Shown here piece after piece: positions 27,801 to 34,817 of a DNA stretch of 64,000 nucleotides. This stretch comes from JAAYYY01 sp964579295. GTDB taxonomy: Bacteria > Chloroflexota > Anaerolineae > Promineifilales > Promineifilaceae. How positions within the stretch are numbered: position 1 is the first letter of the stretch; the number at the start of each line of letters is the position of its first letter. The notes under the pieces were generated by a model. The model saw only the letters and a program-made list of their open reading frames with translations. It did no database searches and was not told the origin of the DNA. A program made the position numbers and the translations under genes. The stretch is from the NCBI GenBank assembly GCA_964579295.1, contig CAZOGK010000002.1, forward strand, positions 124,001 through 188,000, written 5' to 3'.

Positions 27801-29007
27801 CGGGACAAGCGCCGTGGCCCTGCTGCCGATCTTGCTCTATCTCTGGGCGGCCACCCGCGGCGCCAACCCCCTCAGCAGCGACGCTGTCCTGGCGATCCTT
27901 TTTCTCGTGGCCGGTATGCTGTTCAGCGGCGCCGCACAGAGCTTCGCCGGCCTCTTCTATGCCTTTGAGACGGCAGAGACCCCGGCGGCGATTGCCACCA
28001 TTACGACGATTCTCAAGGTGGTTTTTGGCGTGGGCGCCCTGCTGTTGGGCTATGGCTTCGTCGGCATGGCGGCGGTCTCGATTGGCGTCAACATCATTAC
28101 GCTGTTCATTCTGGCGGCGGCAGCGCGGCGCACGGTTCCCCTGCCGGGGCCGTGGCGGCTCGACTTTGGCCTGCAGCGGCGCATGCTCTCGCAGAGCGCG
28201 CCGCTCATGGTCAACCATTTGCTGGCGCAGATCTTTTTCTTCATCGACGTGCCCTTGCTGCAGCGCATCAACGGCGAGGAAGCTGTCGGCTGGTACAACA
28301 GTGCCTTCAAATGGGTGACGGCGATCAACGTCATCCCCAGCTTCTTCACGATGGCCCTCTTTCCCGTCATCTCGCGCCAGATCAGCGACAGCCTTGACGG
28401 CGCCCGGCGCACCTTCCAGATGGCTATCAAGCTGATGACCGTGATTTCGCTGCCGGTCGCGCTGGTGACCACCGTGCTGGCGCCTTTCCTCATTGGCGTC
28501 CTGGGCGGCCCCGAGTTTCTGCCGCACGGCGCTATCGCCCTGCGCCTGATCATCTGGTCGATTCCCATCGGCTGGATCAACAGCGTCACCAACTACACGC
28601 TTATTGCGCTGGGGCTGGAGCGGGTGCAGGTGCGCGCCTTTCTGGCCGGCGTGAGCTTCAACTTCTTCGCCAACCTGCTGCTGCTGCCGCTCTACAGCTA
28701 CCGGGCGGCGGCAGTGACGACCATCGCCTCGGAGGTCGTCTTGCTGGCGGTCTTCAGCATCTACCTGCGGCGCGGTCTGCCGCACGTCCAGTGGCTGGGG
28801 CTGCTGTGGCGGCCCATCGTGGCGACGGCAGTGATGGGCGCGGCGATGGCCGGCGCCGCTCTCCTCCACCCGCTGCTTGGTCTGCTAGCGGGGCTGGCTG
28901 CCTACCCCCTCGCGCTGGGGCTGTTGGGCGCGCTTGGCCCGGAAGAGCGGCTCATTCTGCGCTCGCTCCTGCCGGCGCCCGTGGCCGCGCGGCTGCGCCT
29001 TACCTGA
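24832..29007 (+). CDS. YfhO-like membrane protein fused to a Wzx-type polysaccharide flippase
   Basis: A 1391-residue polytopic membrane protein. Residues 1 to about 895 match the YfhO family: many helices, the luminal region NLFQWEPWAS and GELPLWSPYLFAGSPFLA, YFPSILFV-like and NFFGNP segments, and a C-terminal extracytoplasmic domain with LEDIRGYDSI and VLNDSYFPGWKAF. YfhO proteins are GT-C-fold proteins implicated in glycosylating cell-wall polymers. From about residue 905 (IAKNSVVPTVLNLFNKAIDFLFAAFYLRVLGP, given in parts) to the end it is an oligosaccharide flippase of the MOP superfamily with about 12-14 helices. One uninterrupted frame spans the junction. It leads into the next GT gene, 1 base away. 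No good ribosome site is seen near ATG 24832. Confidence 0.88.
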   Translation: MKRLLRLYGADILIGVGLLVLPLLLFADVTFGGKTMLPVDNLFQWEPWASDAEALGVGPPHNSLLSDLILENYVWKQFIRDSLSQGELPLWSPYLFAGSPFLATGQNAAYYPFSILFVVLPLPAAYGWYTVSQLWLAGIFMYALGRVLRMRRASSALAALVYQGSGFMLVSAAVFPMIIGAAAWLPLLLALVEMVIRAASTVHGAGQTLPWVAAGALALGCQILAGHIEITYYTLLVMAAYAGWRLLSRARQQRQDLPPEQRRVGALRALARPALWLLALVLLGIMLGGIQFIPFYEVGQANFREGSASLAEVRGWAFPPRRLLTLLMPNFFGNPAHHSYRDVFSGEHVAFATNYAGAVNPWGAYSSDWGIKNYVEGGIYLGILPLLLALLGLRSWPTRTRGPRSGILFFLALALFSLAFIFGTPLYALLYYGLPGINQLHSPFRWVFPLALAMAALAGYGMDYLARQREQKAAHYHERAPLLRPFLLWGRPSAVTVLAGAAVWGGLLLLTALLLSRLAYGSLAPALESLFLGLTRAPDAFPDARAFYSYQFWNVLLFALTLVASGLLLRASQLGASHSRRPLWPWLAAMLVALDLIIANAGFHTAADPALLHHEPEVVRWLQQQPGEWRLTTFTPHADKLLHANGAWLYGLEDIRGYDSIIPRRYVRFMEVIEPQSELLFNRIQPVYELEALNSPLLDVLAVRYVLTTATIDLPKYELVWEDEAVRVYENLAAMPRAYMLPQAATVVHPEPLAALDELDPRRYVLVEEASWDGALALPAEAEASLPQPAAITAYGNIELLVHAVTETPAWLVLNDSYFPGWKAFLQPASEPEAGEEELAIYPVNGNFRGVLLPEGDWQVRFRYSPMSFKLGGLTSAMAGVVILFGFGVWGWRRFYDPAVALSNTRSIAKNSVVPTVLNLFNKAIDFLFAAFYLRVLGPADAGSFATAIAIAMWYEILANFGLNTLVIREVSRERAQASRYLLNSIVLRLGTSAVALLPILLYLWAATRGANPLSSDAVLAILFLVAGMLFSGAAQSFAGLFYAFETAETPAAIATITTILKVVFGVGALLLGYGFVGMAAVSIGVNIITLFILAAAARRTVPLPGPWRLDFGLQRRMLSQSAPLMVNHLLAQIFFFIDVPLLQRINGEEAVGWYNSAFKWVTAINVIPSFFTMALFPVISRQISDSLDGARRTFQMAIKLMTVISLPVALVTTVLAPFLIGVLGGPEFLPHGAIALRLIIWSIPIGWINSVTNYTLIALGLERVQVRAFLAGVSFNFFANLLLLPLYSYRAAAVTTIASEVVLLAVFSIYLRRGLPHVQWLGLLWRPIVATAVMGAAMAGAALLHPLLGLLAGLAAYPLALGLLGALGPEERLILRSLLPAPVAARLRLT

Positions 29008-29008
29008 C

Positions 29009-30943
29009 ATGGCCCTATCGCGGCAGCGCGCCTGGTGGACACTGGTGCTCTTCCTGCTGGCAGGGGCCGCGCTGCGCCTCTACGGCCTGGCGCGCATCTC
29101 GCCGCCGGGCCTCTCGCACGACGAAGTGGCCCACTGGCTGATTGTGCGCGGCATCCTCGCCGGACGCCACGCCATCTACTTTGCCGAGGCATATGGTCAC
29201 GAAGGCGCCTTCCACTACGTCCAGGCGCTCTCTGTCAGCCTGCTGGGCGACAATATGCTGGCGCTGCGCCTGCCGGCCGCCTTTAGCGGCCTGCTTGGCG
29301 TGGCGCTGAGCCACACGCTGGCGCGGCGCCTGTTCGGACGGGAGGTAGCCCTGCTCAGCACCGCACTGCTGGCCCTGCTCTTCTGGCCCGTCTTCTGGAG
29401 CCGCCAGGGGCTGCGCGCGATCAGCCTGCCGCTGGTGTCCGCGCTGGCGGCCATTTTCTGGTGGCGTGGTTGGGGCCGGCCGGGCGGCCCGCCGCAGCGC
29501 AGCCGCCGCGACCTGGCGCTGGCGGGCGCCGCCGCCGGCTTCAGCCTCTATACCTACAGCGCCGCCCGGGCCGTGCCCATCTTTTATGCAGCCTTTACCC
29601 TCTATCTGTGGCTCTGGCGCCGCCGTGAGTGGCGGCAGCGCTGGCGCGGTATTCTGCTTTTCTGGCTCTTATTGCTCCTCGTCGCGGCGCCGCTGGTTCT
29701 CTTCCTCCTGCAGAATCCAGAGGTGGAAGTGCGCGTGGCGGAGGTGAATGAGCCGCTGCGCGCCCTGGCGGCGGGCGACGTGCGGCCGGTTGTGGATAAC
29801 TTTGTGGATATTCTGGGCATGTTTGGCTTCCGCGGCGACCCTCTCTGGCGCCAGAACGTCGCCTTTGCCCCCGTGTTTGATCCCCTGGTTGCCGCCCTCT
29901 TTTATGGATGTCTATTGGTTGCTTTCTGGCGGGTGGCCGATGCCCGTTATGGCTTCTTGCTATTGTGGATATTCACAGCCTTTATTCCCAGTATAGTCAC
30001 TATAAACGCGCCGAGCAGTATACGTATGATTAATATGTTGCCGGTTCTCACCCTATTACCGGCGATATTTATACACAGGATCGGTCACTTATCCACAGAA
30101 ACGGCCGGCTTATCCACAAGGCGGCTATGGGTGTGGTTAACTCCGCTGCTGGTCGTGGCTATTCTCGGCCTGCATGCCGTGCGCACGGCGCGCTGGATTT
30201 TTGTGGTATGGCCGGGCAATGAAGAAGAGGTGCAGTTCGTCTGGCAAACGGCGCTGGCGGATGCCGCCGGCTACCTGGATGAGCAGCCGGCCGCTCCGGT
30301 GGCGATTGGCGGCTGGTCGCCCGACTCGATGGATGCGCCGACGATGGCGCTGGCGCTGCAGCGTGACGATCTGCAGCTGCGCTTCTTCGACCCGCAGCGC
30401 GCGCTGCTCGTGCCGGGCGACCCCAGCCCGCAGCAGCCGGCCCACATCGTGCGGCCCGCTATCCTGCCGCTGCACCCCTTGCTCGCCGGCGCAATGGGAG
30501 GGTGGGTCGCCAGCGCCGCCGACCACGGCCGTTTTGTAGAATACCAGGTTGCCAGGCGGCCGGCGCCCGCCCCCCAATTCCCTGCCGCGGTCTCATTCAG
30601 CGGCGAGCTGCGTTTTCTCGGCCACAGCCTGGACGACGGCTGCCAGACGGCGCAGACTCTGCCATGCCAGGTTGTTACCTATTGGGAAGTATTGCAGCCG
30701 CCGGGCGAGCCGCGCCGCATCTTTCTCCATGCGCTGGACGAGCAGGGGGAGCTGCTGGCGACGGGCGACGACCTGGGCGCCCCGGCCGAATTCTGGCAGC
30801 CGGGCGACCTGATTCTGCAGCGCCACGAGCTTAGCGTCGAGGCCGATGTGGCGGCCCTGCGGGTAGGGCTCTACCATCCCGAGACAGAGCAGCGCAGGCC
30901 GACAGCGGCGGGCGAGGATGCCCTTCTGCTGCCGGTTGATTGA
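29009..30943 (+). CDS. GT-C membrane glycosyltransferase (GT39/ArnT-like)
   Basis: A 644-residue protein with an N-terminal signal-anchor, about 10-12 transmembrane helices and an extracytoplasmic C-terminal domain. The acidic motif expected in the first external loop of GT-C enzymes is SPPGLSHDEVAHW (about 31-43). The family transfers sugars from lipid-phosphate donors outside the membrane. It begins 1 base after the fusion gene's stop, so the two are an operon. Unusually, codons about 290-370 use ATA, TTA, CTA and AGG, and the DNA there carries a cluster of DnaA boxes (29791-30118). The C terminus has a beta-rich domain (VVTYWEVLQPPGEPRRIFLHALD). Confidence 0.83.
   Translation: MALSRQRAWWTLVLFLLAGAALRLYGLARISPPGLSHDEVAHWLIVRGILAGRHAIYFAEAYGHEGAFHYVQALSVSLLGDNMLALRLPAAFSGLLGVALSHTLARRLFGREVALLSTALLALLFWPVFWSRQGLRAISLPLVSALAAIFWWRGWGRPGGPPQRSRRDLALAGAAAGFSLYTYSAARAVPIFYAAFTLYLWLWRRREWRQRWRGILLFWLLLLLVAAPLVLFLLQNPEVEVRVAEVNEPLRALAAGDVRPVVDNFVDILGMFGFRGDPLWRQNVAFAPVFDPLVAALFYGCLLVAFWRVADARYGFLLLWIFTAFIPSIVTINAPSSIRMINMLPVLTLLPAIFIHRIGHLSTETAGLSTRRLWVWLTPLLVVAILGLHAVRTARWIFVVWPGNEEEVQFVWQTALADAAGYLDEQPAAPVAIGGWSPDSMDAPTMALALQRDDLQLRFFDPQRALLVPGDPSPQQPAHIVRPAILPLHPLLAGAMGGWVASAADHGRFVEYQVARRPAPAPQFPAAVSFSGELRFLGHSLDDGCQTAQTLPCQVVTYWEVLQPPGEPRRIFLHALDEQGELLATGDDLGAPAEFWQPGDLILQRHELSVEADVAALRVGLYHPETEQRRPTAAGEDALLLPVD
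29791..30118. other. Cluster of DnaA-box sequences inside the GT gene
   Basis: Perfect boxes: TGTGGATAA (29791-29799, minus orientation), TTATCCACA (30089-30097) and TTATCCACA (30110-30118). One-mismatch boxes: TGTGGATAT (29803-29811 and 29964-29972, minus) and TTATACACA (30069-30077). The last three plus-strand boxes are spaced 20 and 21 bases start to start, about two helical turns. The interval 29981-30080 is about 59% A+T in an otherwise GC-rich gene. The coding frame stays open, with LST encoded twice by the box sequence. Confidence 0.6.
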
Positions 30944-30969
30944 TTGGCCTGGCCGCTGGGGCCCGGTTA

Positions 30970-31443
30970 CTACGTGATAGCTTTGACCTTGAGGTCGATC
31001 CCGCCGCCCGGCGTTTGCACGCGCACGGTCTGCCCGACTTTGGCGCCCAGCAGCGCCCGGCCGAAGGGCGACTCGTTGGAGATGAGACCATCGGCGGGCG
31101 CTGCTTCGTGCACGCCGACGATGCGGTAGGTCTCTGGCTCCTCTTCGCCGTCGGCGACGACAGTGACGGTGCTGCCGATGCGCACGCGGTCGCTGGGGCC
31201 CTGCTCTTTGATCACTTGCGCCCGCCGCAGCGTATCCTGCAATTCGAGGATGCGACCTTCGAGGAAACCCTGTTCCTGCTTCGCGTCGTGGTAGTCGGCG
31301 TTCTCCGATAGGTCGCCCTGGGCGATGGCTTTCTGCAGGCGATCAGAGAGTTCGAGCCGCTTCACCGTCGTGAGCTGTTCCAGCTCCTCGCGCAGAGCCT
31401 GCAAGCCCTCTTCCGTTATGTAAACGACATTCTGATCGTCCAT
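30970..31443 (-). CDS. greA: Transcription elongation factor GreA
   Basis: A 157-residue factor that rescues backtracked RNA polymerase by stimulating transcript cleavage. The N-terminal coiled coil (about 1-78) has YITEEGLQALREELEQL and the tip acidic residues in GDLSENADYHDAK. The C-terminal globular domain has IGSTVTVVADGEEEPETYRIVG, ISNESPFGRALLG and the closing VQTPGGGIDLKVKAI. Length is normal. It stands alone on the minus strand, convergent with the GT gene. Its leader contains a terminator-like hairpin close to the promoter. Confidence 0.97.
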   Translation of the reverse strand: MDDQNVVYITEEGLQALREELEQLTTVKRLELSDRLQKAIAQGDLSENADYHDAKQEQGFLEGRILELQDTLRRAQVIKEQGPSDRVRIGSTVTVVADGEEEPETYRIVGVHEAAPADGLISNESPFGRALLGAKVGQTVRVQTPGGGIDLKVKAIT

Positions 31444-31480
31444 TTGCTGTCCGTTCTCCGTCTACTCTTCGTTCTGCCAA

Positions 31481-31513
31481 CAAACAAACCCCGCGGGCGC
31501 GGGGTTATGTTTG
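31481..31513 (-). terminator. Terminator-like hairpin in the greA leader
   Basis: On the minus strand AACCCCGC (31506-31499) pairs with GCGGGGTT (31494-31487) around a 4-base loop, and flanking CAAACA/TGTTTG arms extend it with one bulged base. The 3' side reads TTTGTTTGTTGG. It begins about 6 bases after the predicted transcription start and 38 bases before the greA ATG. Confidence 0.65.
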
Positions 31514-31525
31514 TCGATGGTGGGC

Positions 31526-31554
31526 AGTATAGCGGATCTCTGCGCTGCTGTCGA
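31526..31554 (-). promoter_or_regulatory. greA promoter
   Basis: Minus-strand TCGACA (31554-31549), a 17-base spacer and TATACT (31531-31526), each 5 of 6 to consensus. The start is expected near 31519. Confidence 0.7.
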
Positions 31555-31637
31555 AGGGGCGCGGGCGCGGCTTTGCTTGCTTCGTTATGAGCCGTCACGG
31601 CGCTCTGGCATGGCTGTCACAGCGCTGGCGATGGTGT

Positions 31638-31643
31638 TACAAT
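31638..31643 (+). promoter_or_regulatory. -10 element for a leaderless CPBP-like gene
   Basis: TACAAT ends 8 bases before ATG 31652, so transcription should start at or one base before the start codon. The -35 region is poor. No Shine-Dalgarno sequence is present. Confidence 0.55.
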
Positions 31644-31651
31644 GGCCCCCT

Positions 31652-32419
31652 ATGCAGCAACAAAGCAGCCTCCCCGCTCCTGCTCTCCGTACGCTCCTGG
31701 CCTTTGCCGTGCCCCTGCTTGGGGCGGTCGCGCTGGGCGCCATGATCTTCATTTTCATTAGCGGTACTGAAGCCAGCGACCCGACGGGACGGATCGGCAC
31801 GGGCCTGATTCTCGGCGGCCTGGGTATCAGCAGCCTGCTGCTGGGCGCGCGCTGGCACGGGCTGCGCGGGCTGGGCCTGCGCGGTGGGCGCCCGCTGTAC
31901 GCCAGTATTGGCTTTGCCACCGTGGCCTGGCTTATCTTCCTGCTGGTTCGCCTCTTTGTACCCAGCAACGTGCGGCTGGTCGTGGCGCCGGACTTCGGCC
32001 GCGCCTTTATCTATCTCTTGCTCTTTGAGGCGCTGGCGCTGCAGCTCTGGACCTTTGGCCTGCTCTTTCGTTCCCTGGCTGATTGGCGTGGGCCGCTGAC
32101 CGCAGCCATCACCTGCGGCATGCTCTTCGGCCTCGTGGCTTCGCAATTCTTTGAGGAGGCTTATATCGAAACGGCGGTCAGCGTCCTCTATTTTCTCGTC
32201 TGGGGCATTCTCTATGGGCTGATCCGGCTGCGGACAGGCAGTATATTGGGCACGGTCATCATCCAGGCGATGCAGAGCCTCACCGCCTGGTACATCCTGC
32301 TGCCGACGCTGACGCCGACTCGCGAGGAGCTGCATCCGCTCTATCTGATCAGCGCCACGCTGTACATGGTCCTGATCTGGCGTCTCTGGCCGACCACGGA
32401 AGAGGATTATCGCGTCTAG
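31652..32419 (+). CDS. CPBP-like intramembrane protein with degenerate active site
   Basis: A 255-residue membrane protein with about seven hydrophobic segments. The second half resembles the CPBP (Abi/Rce1-like) intramembrane protease fold: FFEEAYIETAVSVLYFLVWG carries the glutamate pair, and IRLRTGSILGTVIIQAMQSL matches the usual G-x-ly-RTGsl-H-x-x-N region. The expected histidines are absent (Gln replaces the last His), so it is probably not an active protease. ATG 31652 is chosen because a -10 box lies just upstream and earlier in-frame codons fall in the divergent promoter. No role can be assigned. Confidence 0.65.
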   Translation: MQQQSSLPAPALRTLLAFAVPLLGAVALGAMIFIFISGTEASDPTGRIGTGLILGGLGISSLLLGARWHGLRGLGLRGGRPLYASIGFATVAWLIFLLVRLFVPSNVRLVVAPDFGRAFIYLLLFEALALQLWTFGLLFRSLADWRGPLTAAITCGMLFGLVASQFFEEAYIETAVSVLYFLVWGILYGLIRLRTGSILGTVIIQAMQSLTAWYILLPTLTPTREELHPLYLISATLYMVLIWRLWPTTEEDYRV

Positions 32420-32509
32420 CCCATGACGAAGTGCACCCAGGGACGGCGCTACGCCAACGCTGTCCTCTGCACACTGCCTACCGGTTACTTGCTGAAACAG
32501 GAGGATCTA

Positions 32510-33283
32510 ATGGCATACGAACAGATACTCGTCCGTAGCGAAGTGGGGGTCGGCATCGTCCAGTTTAACCGGCCCAATGCGCTCAACGCGCTCAACCGGG
32601 AGATGATGGCCGAGGTGCTCGACGCGCTGGAGCGTTTCGACGCCGACCCGGAGATTGGCTGCCTGCTGGTAACGGGCAACGAGCGCGCCTTCGCTGCCGG
32701 CGCCGACATCAAGGAAATGGCTGAGGCCACGCCAGCCAGTATGCTCAACAATCCGTTTATCGATTACTGGGACCGGCTGCGCCGGCTCGCCAAGCCGCTG
32801 GTGGCGGCCGTGTCCGGCTATGTCCTGGGCGGCGGCTGTGAGTTTGCGATGGCCTGCGACATGATCATCGCCAGCGAGAGCGCCCAGTTCGGCCAGCCCG
32901 AGATCAACCTGGGGGTCATCCCCGGCGCCGGCGGCACGCAGCGGCTGACCCGCGCCGTGGGCAAGGCGCTGGCGATGGAGATGGTCCTCGGCGGGCGCCG
33001 CCTCAGCGCCGCCGAGGCCGTTCAGTTTGGGCTGGCTAATAAGGTCGTGCCGGTGGAGAGCTACCTTGAAGAAGCGATTCGCTTCGCCGCCCCCATCGCT
33101 GCCCAGGCTCCGGTCGCCGCGCGTATGGCCAAAGAAGCAATCAACGCCGCCTTTGAAACGCCGCTGCAGGCCGGCCTGGCCCACGAGCGTCGTCTCTTTT
33201 ACCTCCTCTTCAGCACCGAGGACCAGAAAGAGGGTATGGATGCCTTTATTAACAAACGGCGTCCGGCCTGGCAGGGCCGCTAA
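32510..33283 (+). CDS. Enoyl-CoA hydratase/isomerase family protein
   Basis: A 257-residue crotonase-fold enzyme that hydrates 2-trans-enoyl-CoA in fatty-acid or related CoA-ester degradation. The oxyanion-hole segments are AFAAGADIKEM (about 60-70) and VSGYVLGGGCEFAMACD, and both catalytic glutamates are present: Glu111 in GGGCE and Glu131 in QPEINLGVIPGAGGTQRL. This two-Glu pattern fits a true hydratase (EchA/PaaF-like) rather than an isomerase. ATG 32510 has AGGAGG upstream. No other beta-oxidation gene is nearby. Confidence 0.92.
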   Translation: MAYEQILVRSEVGVGIVQFNRPNALNALNREMMAEVLDALERFDADPEIGCLLVTGNERAFAAGADIKEMAEATPASMLNNPFIDYWDRLRRLAKPLVAAVSGYVLGGGCEFAMACDMIIASESAQFGQPEINLGVIPGAGGTQRLTRAVGKALAMEMVLGGRRLSAAEAVQFGLANKVVPVESYLEEAIRFAAPIAAQAPVAARMAKEAINAAFETPLQAGLAHERRLFYLLFSTEDQKEGMDAFINKRRPAWQGR

Positions 33284-33314
33284 GCCTACCCGCCTGCGCG
33301 GTTATCAGGCCCGG

Positions 33315-34814
33315 CTATCTGTACTGGTAGAGGAGTAAATCCGCGAAGCGTGCCGATTCTGCAGGCGGGCCATAACGCTGTTCCAGCGCGGCCAGGTGCG
33401 GGTGCTGGCGCCCTACTGCCGTGTACTCTGCCGCCGCCTGCTCAAAGATGACGAGCCAGACCGGGCCGCGCTCTGGCAAAGCAGTCTCCATCGTGGCGCT
33501 CTCGGCAATACCCAGCACGCGCTGCGTGGCCGGATGGAGGGTGTCGTCTGGGCTGCCGGGCTCGTCGGCGATAAACGTCTGCGCCAGCTGCGGCGCGTGA
33601 AAGTGGGCGGGCAGAAAGCTCAGCTTGTTGCTGTGAACCACCGGCTCTCCCTGCTCCTGGAGAAAGGCGACGGCGCCGGCGAAGGGCGCGCGCGGGAAGC
33701 GCTCGTAGGAGTAATGGTTCCAGAGCGACGCGGCGACGACGAGCAGGCTGGCGCCCACCAGCAGCGCCTGTACCGGCCGCGGCATGGCGCGCAGCCCGGT
33801 CAGCAGGAGCAGATAATAGAACAGCGCCGCCGGCAGCAGGGCGCGCACGACGTAGATGGGCTGGAGCTGTGAGATGAGGAAGGCCAGCAGTACCACACCC
33901 ACCGATAGCAGCAGAAGCAAGGCCAGCGAGTGGGGAAAGCGGGCGGGCGTGGCAGGGCGCGGCTGCCTCGCCAGCTGCAGCGCGAGCAACAGCGGCAGCA
34001 GCAGGCTGAGGAAGAGGGCCGGGGGCAGCAGCCAGGGCGGCAGCGCCTGGTTGTCGTAGGCGAAGTGGAAAATGAACAACGTCTGGATCAACTCGGTGAG
34101 GCCCGGCGTCTGCAGCCAGTAGGCGCCGCCGAGCTTGGCAAGCTGGCGGGGCAGGACAAGCAGCCAGGGCGAGTAGAGCAGCAGCATGAGCGCCAGCGCC
34201 AGCAATAGCTGCCGCCCATGACGCCAGCGCGGGCCGCGCGCCCAGGCATAGAGCGTCCATAGCCCCAGAGCCAGCAGAAAGAGGGCGCCCAAATTGTGCG
34301 TGTACAACAGCAGCGCGCCGCTGACGCTGAAGCCAATCCAGTTGAGACCGCCGCGCTGCCAGGCGCGAACGAAGAAGAGCACGGCTGCCACGGCCAGGAA
34401 ACCCAGCAAGGCGTACATGCGCGCTTCTTGCGAATAGTAGATATGGAAGGGCGAAAGGCTAGCAGTCAGGGCTGCGGCCAGGGCCACCCGTTCGCCGGCC
34501 AGAAGGCGGGCCAGCAGATAGAAAAGCGCCGCTGTGCCCACGCCCAACAGCGCCGAGAGCAGGCGCGCTGCCCCTGTCGTCTCGCCCCACAGCGCCGTCC
34601 AGCCGTGCAGCCCCAGGTAGTAGAGCAGCGGATGCTCCTCCGCTGCCGCCTCGCCGCTTCCAACAGTGCCGGCGATCATCTCGGCCGGCGCAAGCTGCGC
34701 GTAGAGCAGGCTGAACGCTTCGTCGTACCACAGAGGCCGCCCGCCCAGGTTGACGAGCCGCAGCCCCAGGGCCAGCAAGAGAACCAGCAGCAGCCAGCGC
34801 CGGTCAGCTATCAA
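33315..34814 (-). CDS. GT-C membrane glycosyltransferase (GT39/PMT-like)
   Basis: A 499-residue protein with an N-terminal membrane anchor and about 11-12 hydrophobic helices. The first external loop has RPLWYDEAFSLLY with the Asp-Glu pair needed by GT-C enzymes, and the next loop holds EEHPLLYYLGLHGW, the HP-x-x-YY pattern of the ArnT/PMT_2 group. The C-terminal 110 residues are extracytoplasmic. It is expected to move a sugar from a polyprenyl-phosphate carrier to an external acceptor. It lies 3 bases after the next gene on the minus strand, third in a three-gene operon. Confidence 0.85.
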   Translation of the reverse strand: MIADRRWLLLVLLLALGLRLVNLGGRPLWYDEAFSLLYAQLAPAEMIAGTVGSGEAAAEEHPLLYYLGLHGWTALWGETTGAARLLSALLGVGTAALFYLLARLLAGERVALAAALTASLSPFHIYYSQEARMYALLGFLAVAAVLFFVRAWQRGGLNWIGFSVSGALLLYTHNLGALFLLALGLWTLYAWARGPRWRHGRQLLLALALMLLLYSPWLLVLPRQLAKLGGAYWLQTPGLTELIQTLFIFHFAYDNQALPPWLLPPALFLSLLLPLLLALQLARQPRPATPARFPHSLALLLLLSVGVVLLAFLISQLQPIYVVRALLPAALFYYLLLLTGLRAMPRPVQALLVGASLLVVAASLWNHYSYERFPRAPFAGAVAFLQEQGEPVVHSNKLSFLPAHFHAPQLAQTFIADEPGSPDDTLHPATQRVLGIAESATMETALPERGPVWLVIFEQAAAEYTAVGRQHPHLAALEQRYGPPAESARFADLLLYQYR

Positions 34815-34817
34815 CGG

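Noticed and set aside
27088..28869. 593-residue open frame opposite the YfhO-flippase fusion
   Set aside because: Antisense shadow, rich in His, Gln and Arg, with no recognisable domain; the sense frame is clearly coding.
29791..30118. Standard chromosomal origin (oriC)
   Set aside because: No dnaA, dnaN, gyrB, rpmH or parAB genes nearby, the site is inside a coding gene, and flanking gene strands converge on it rather than diverge.
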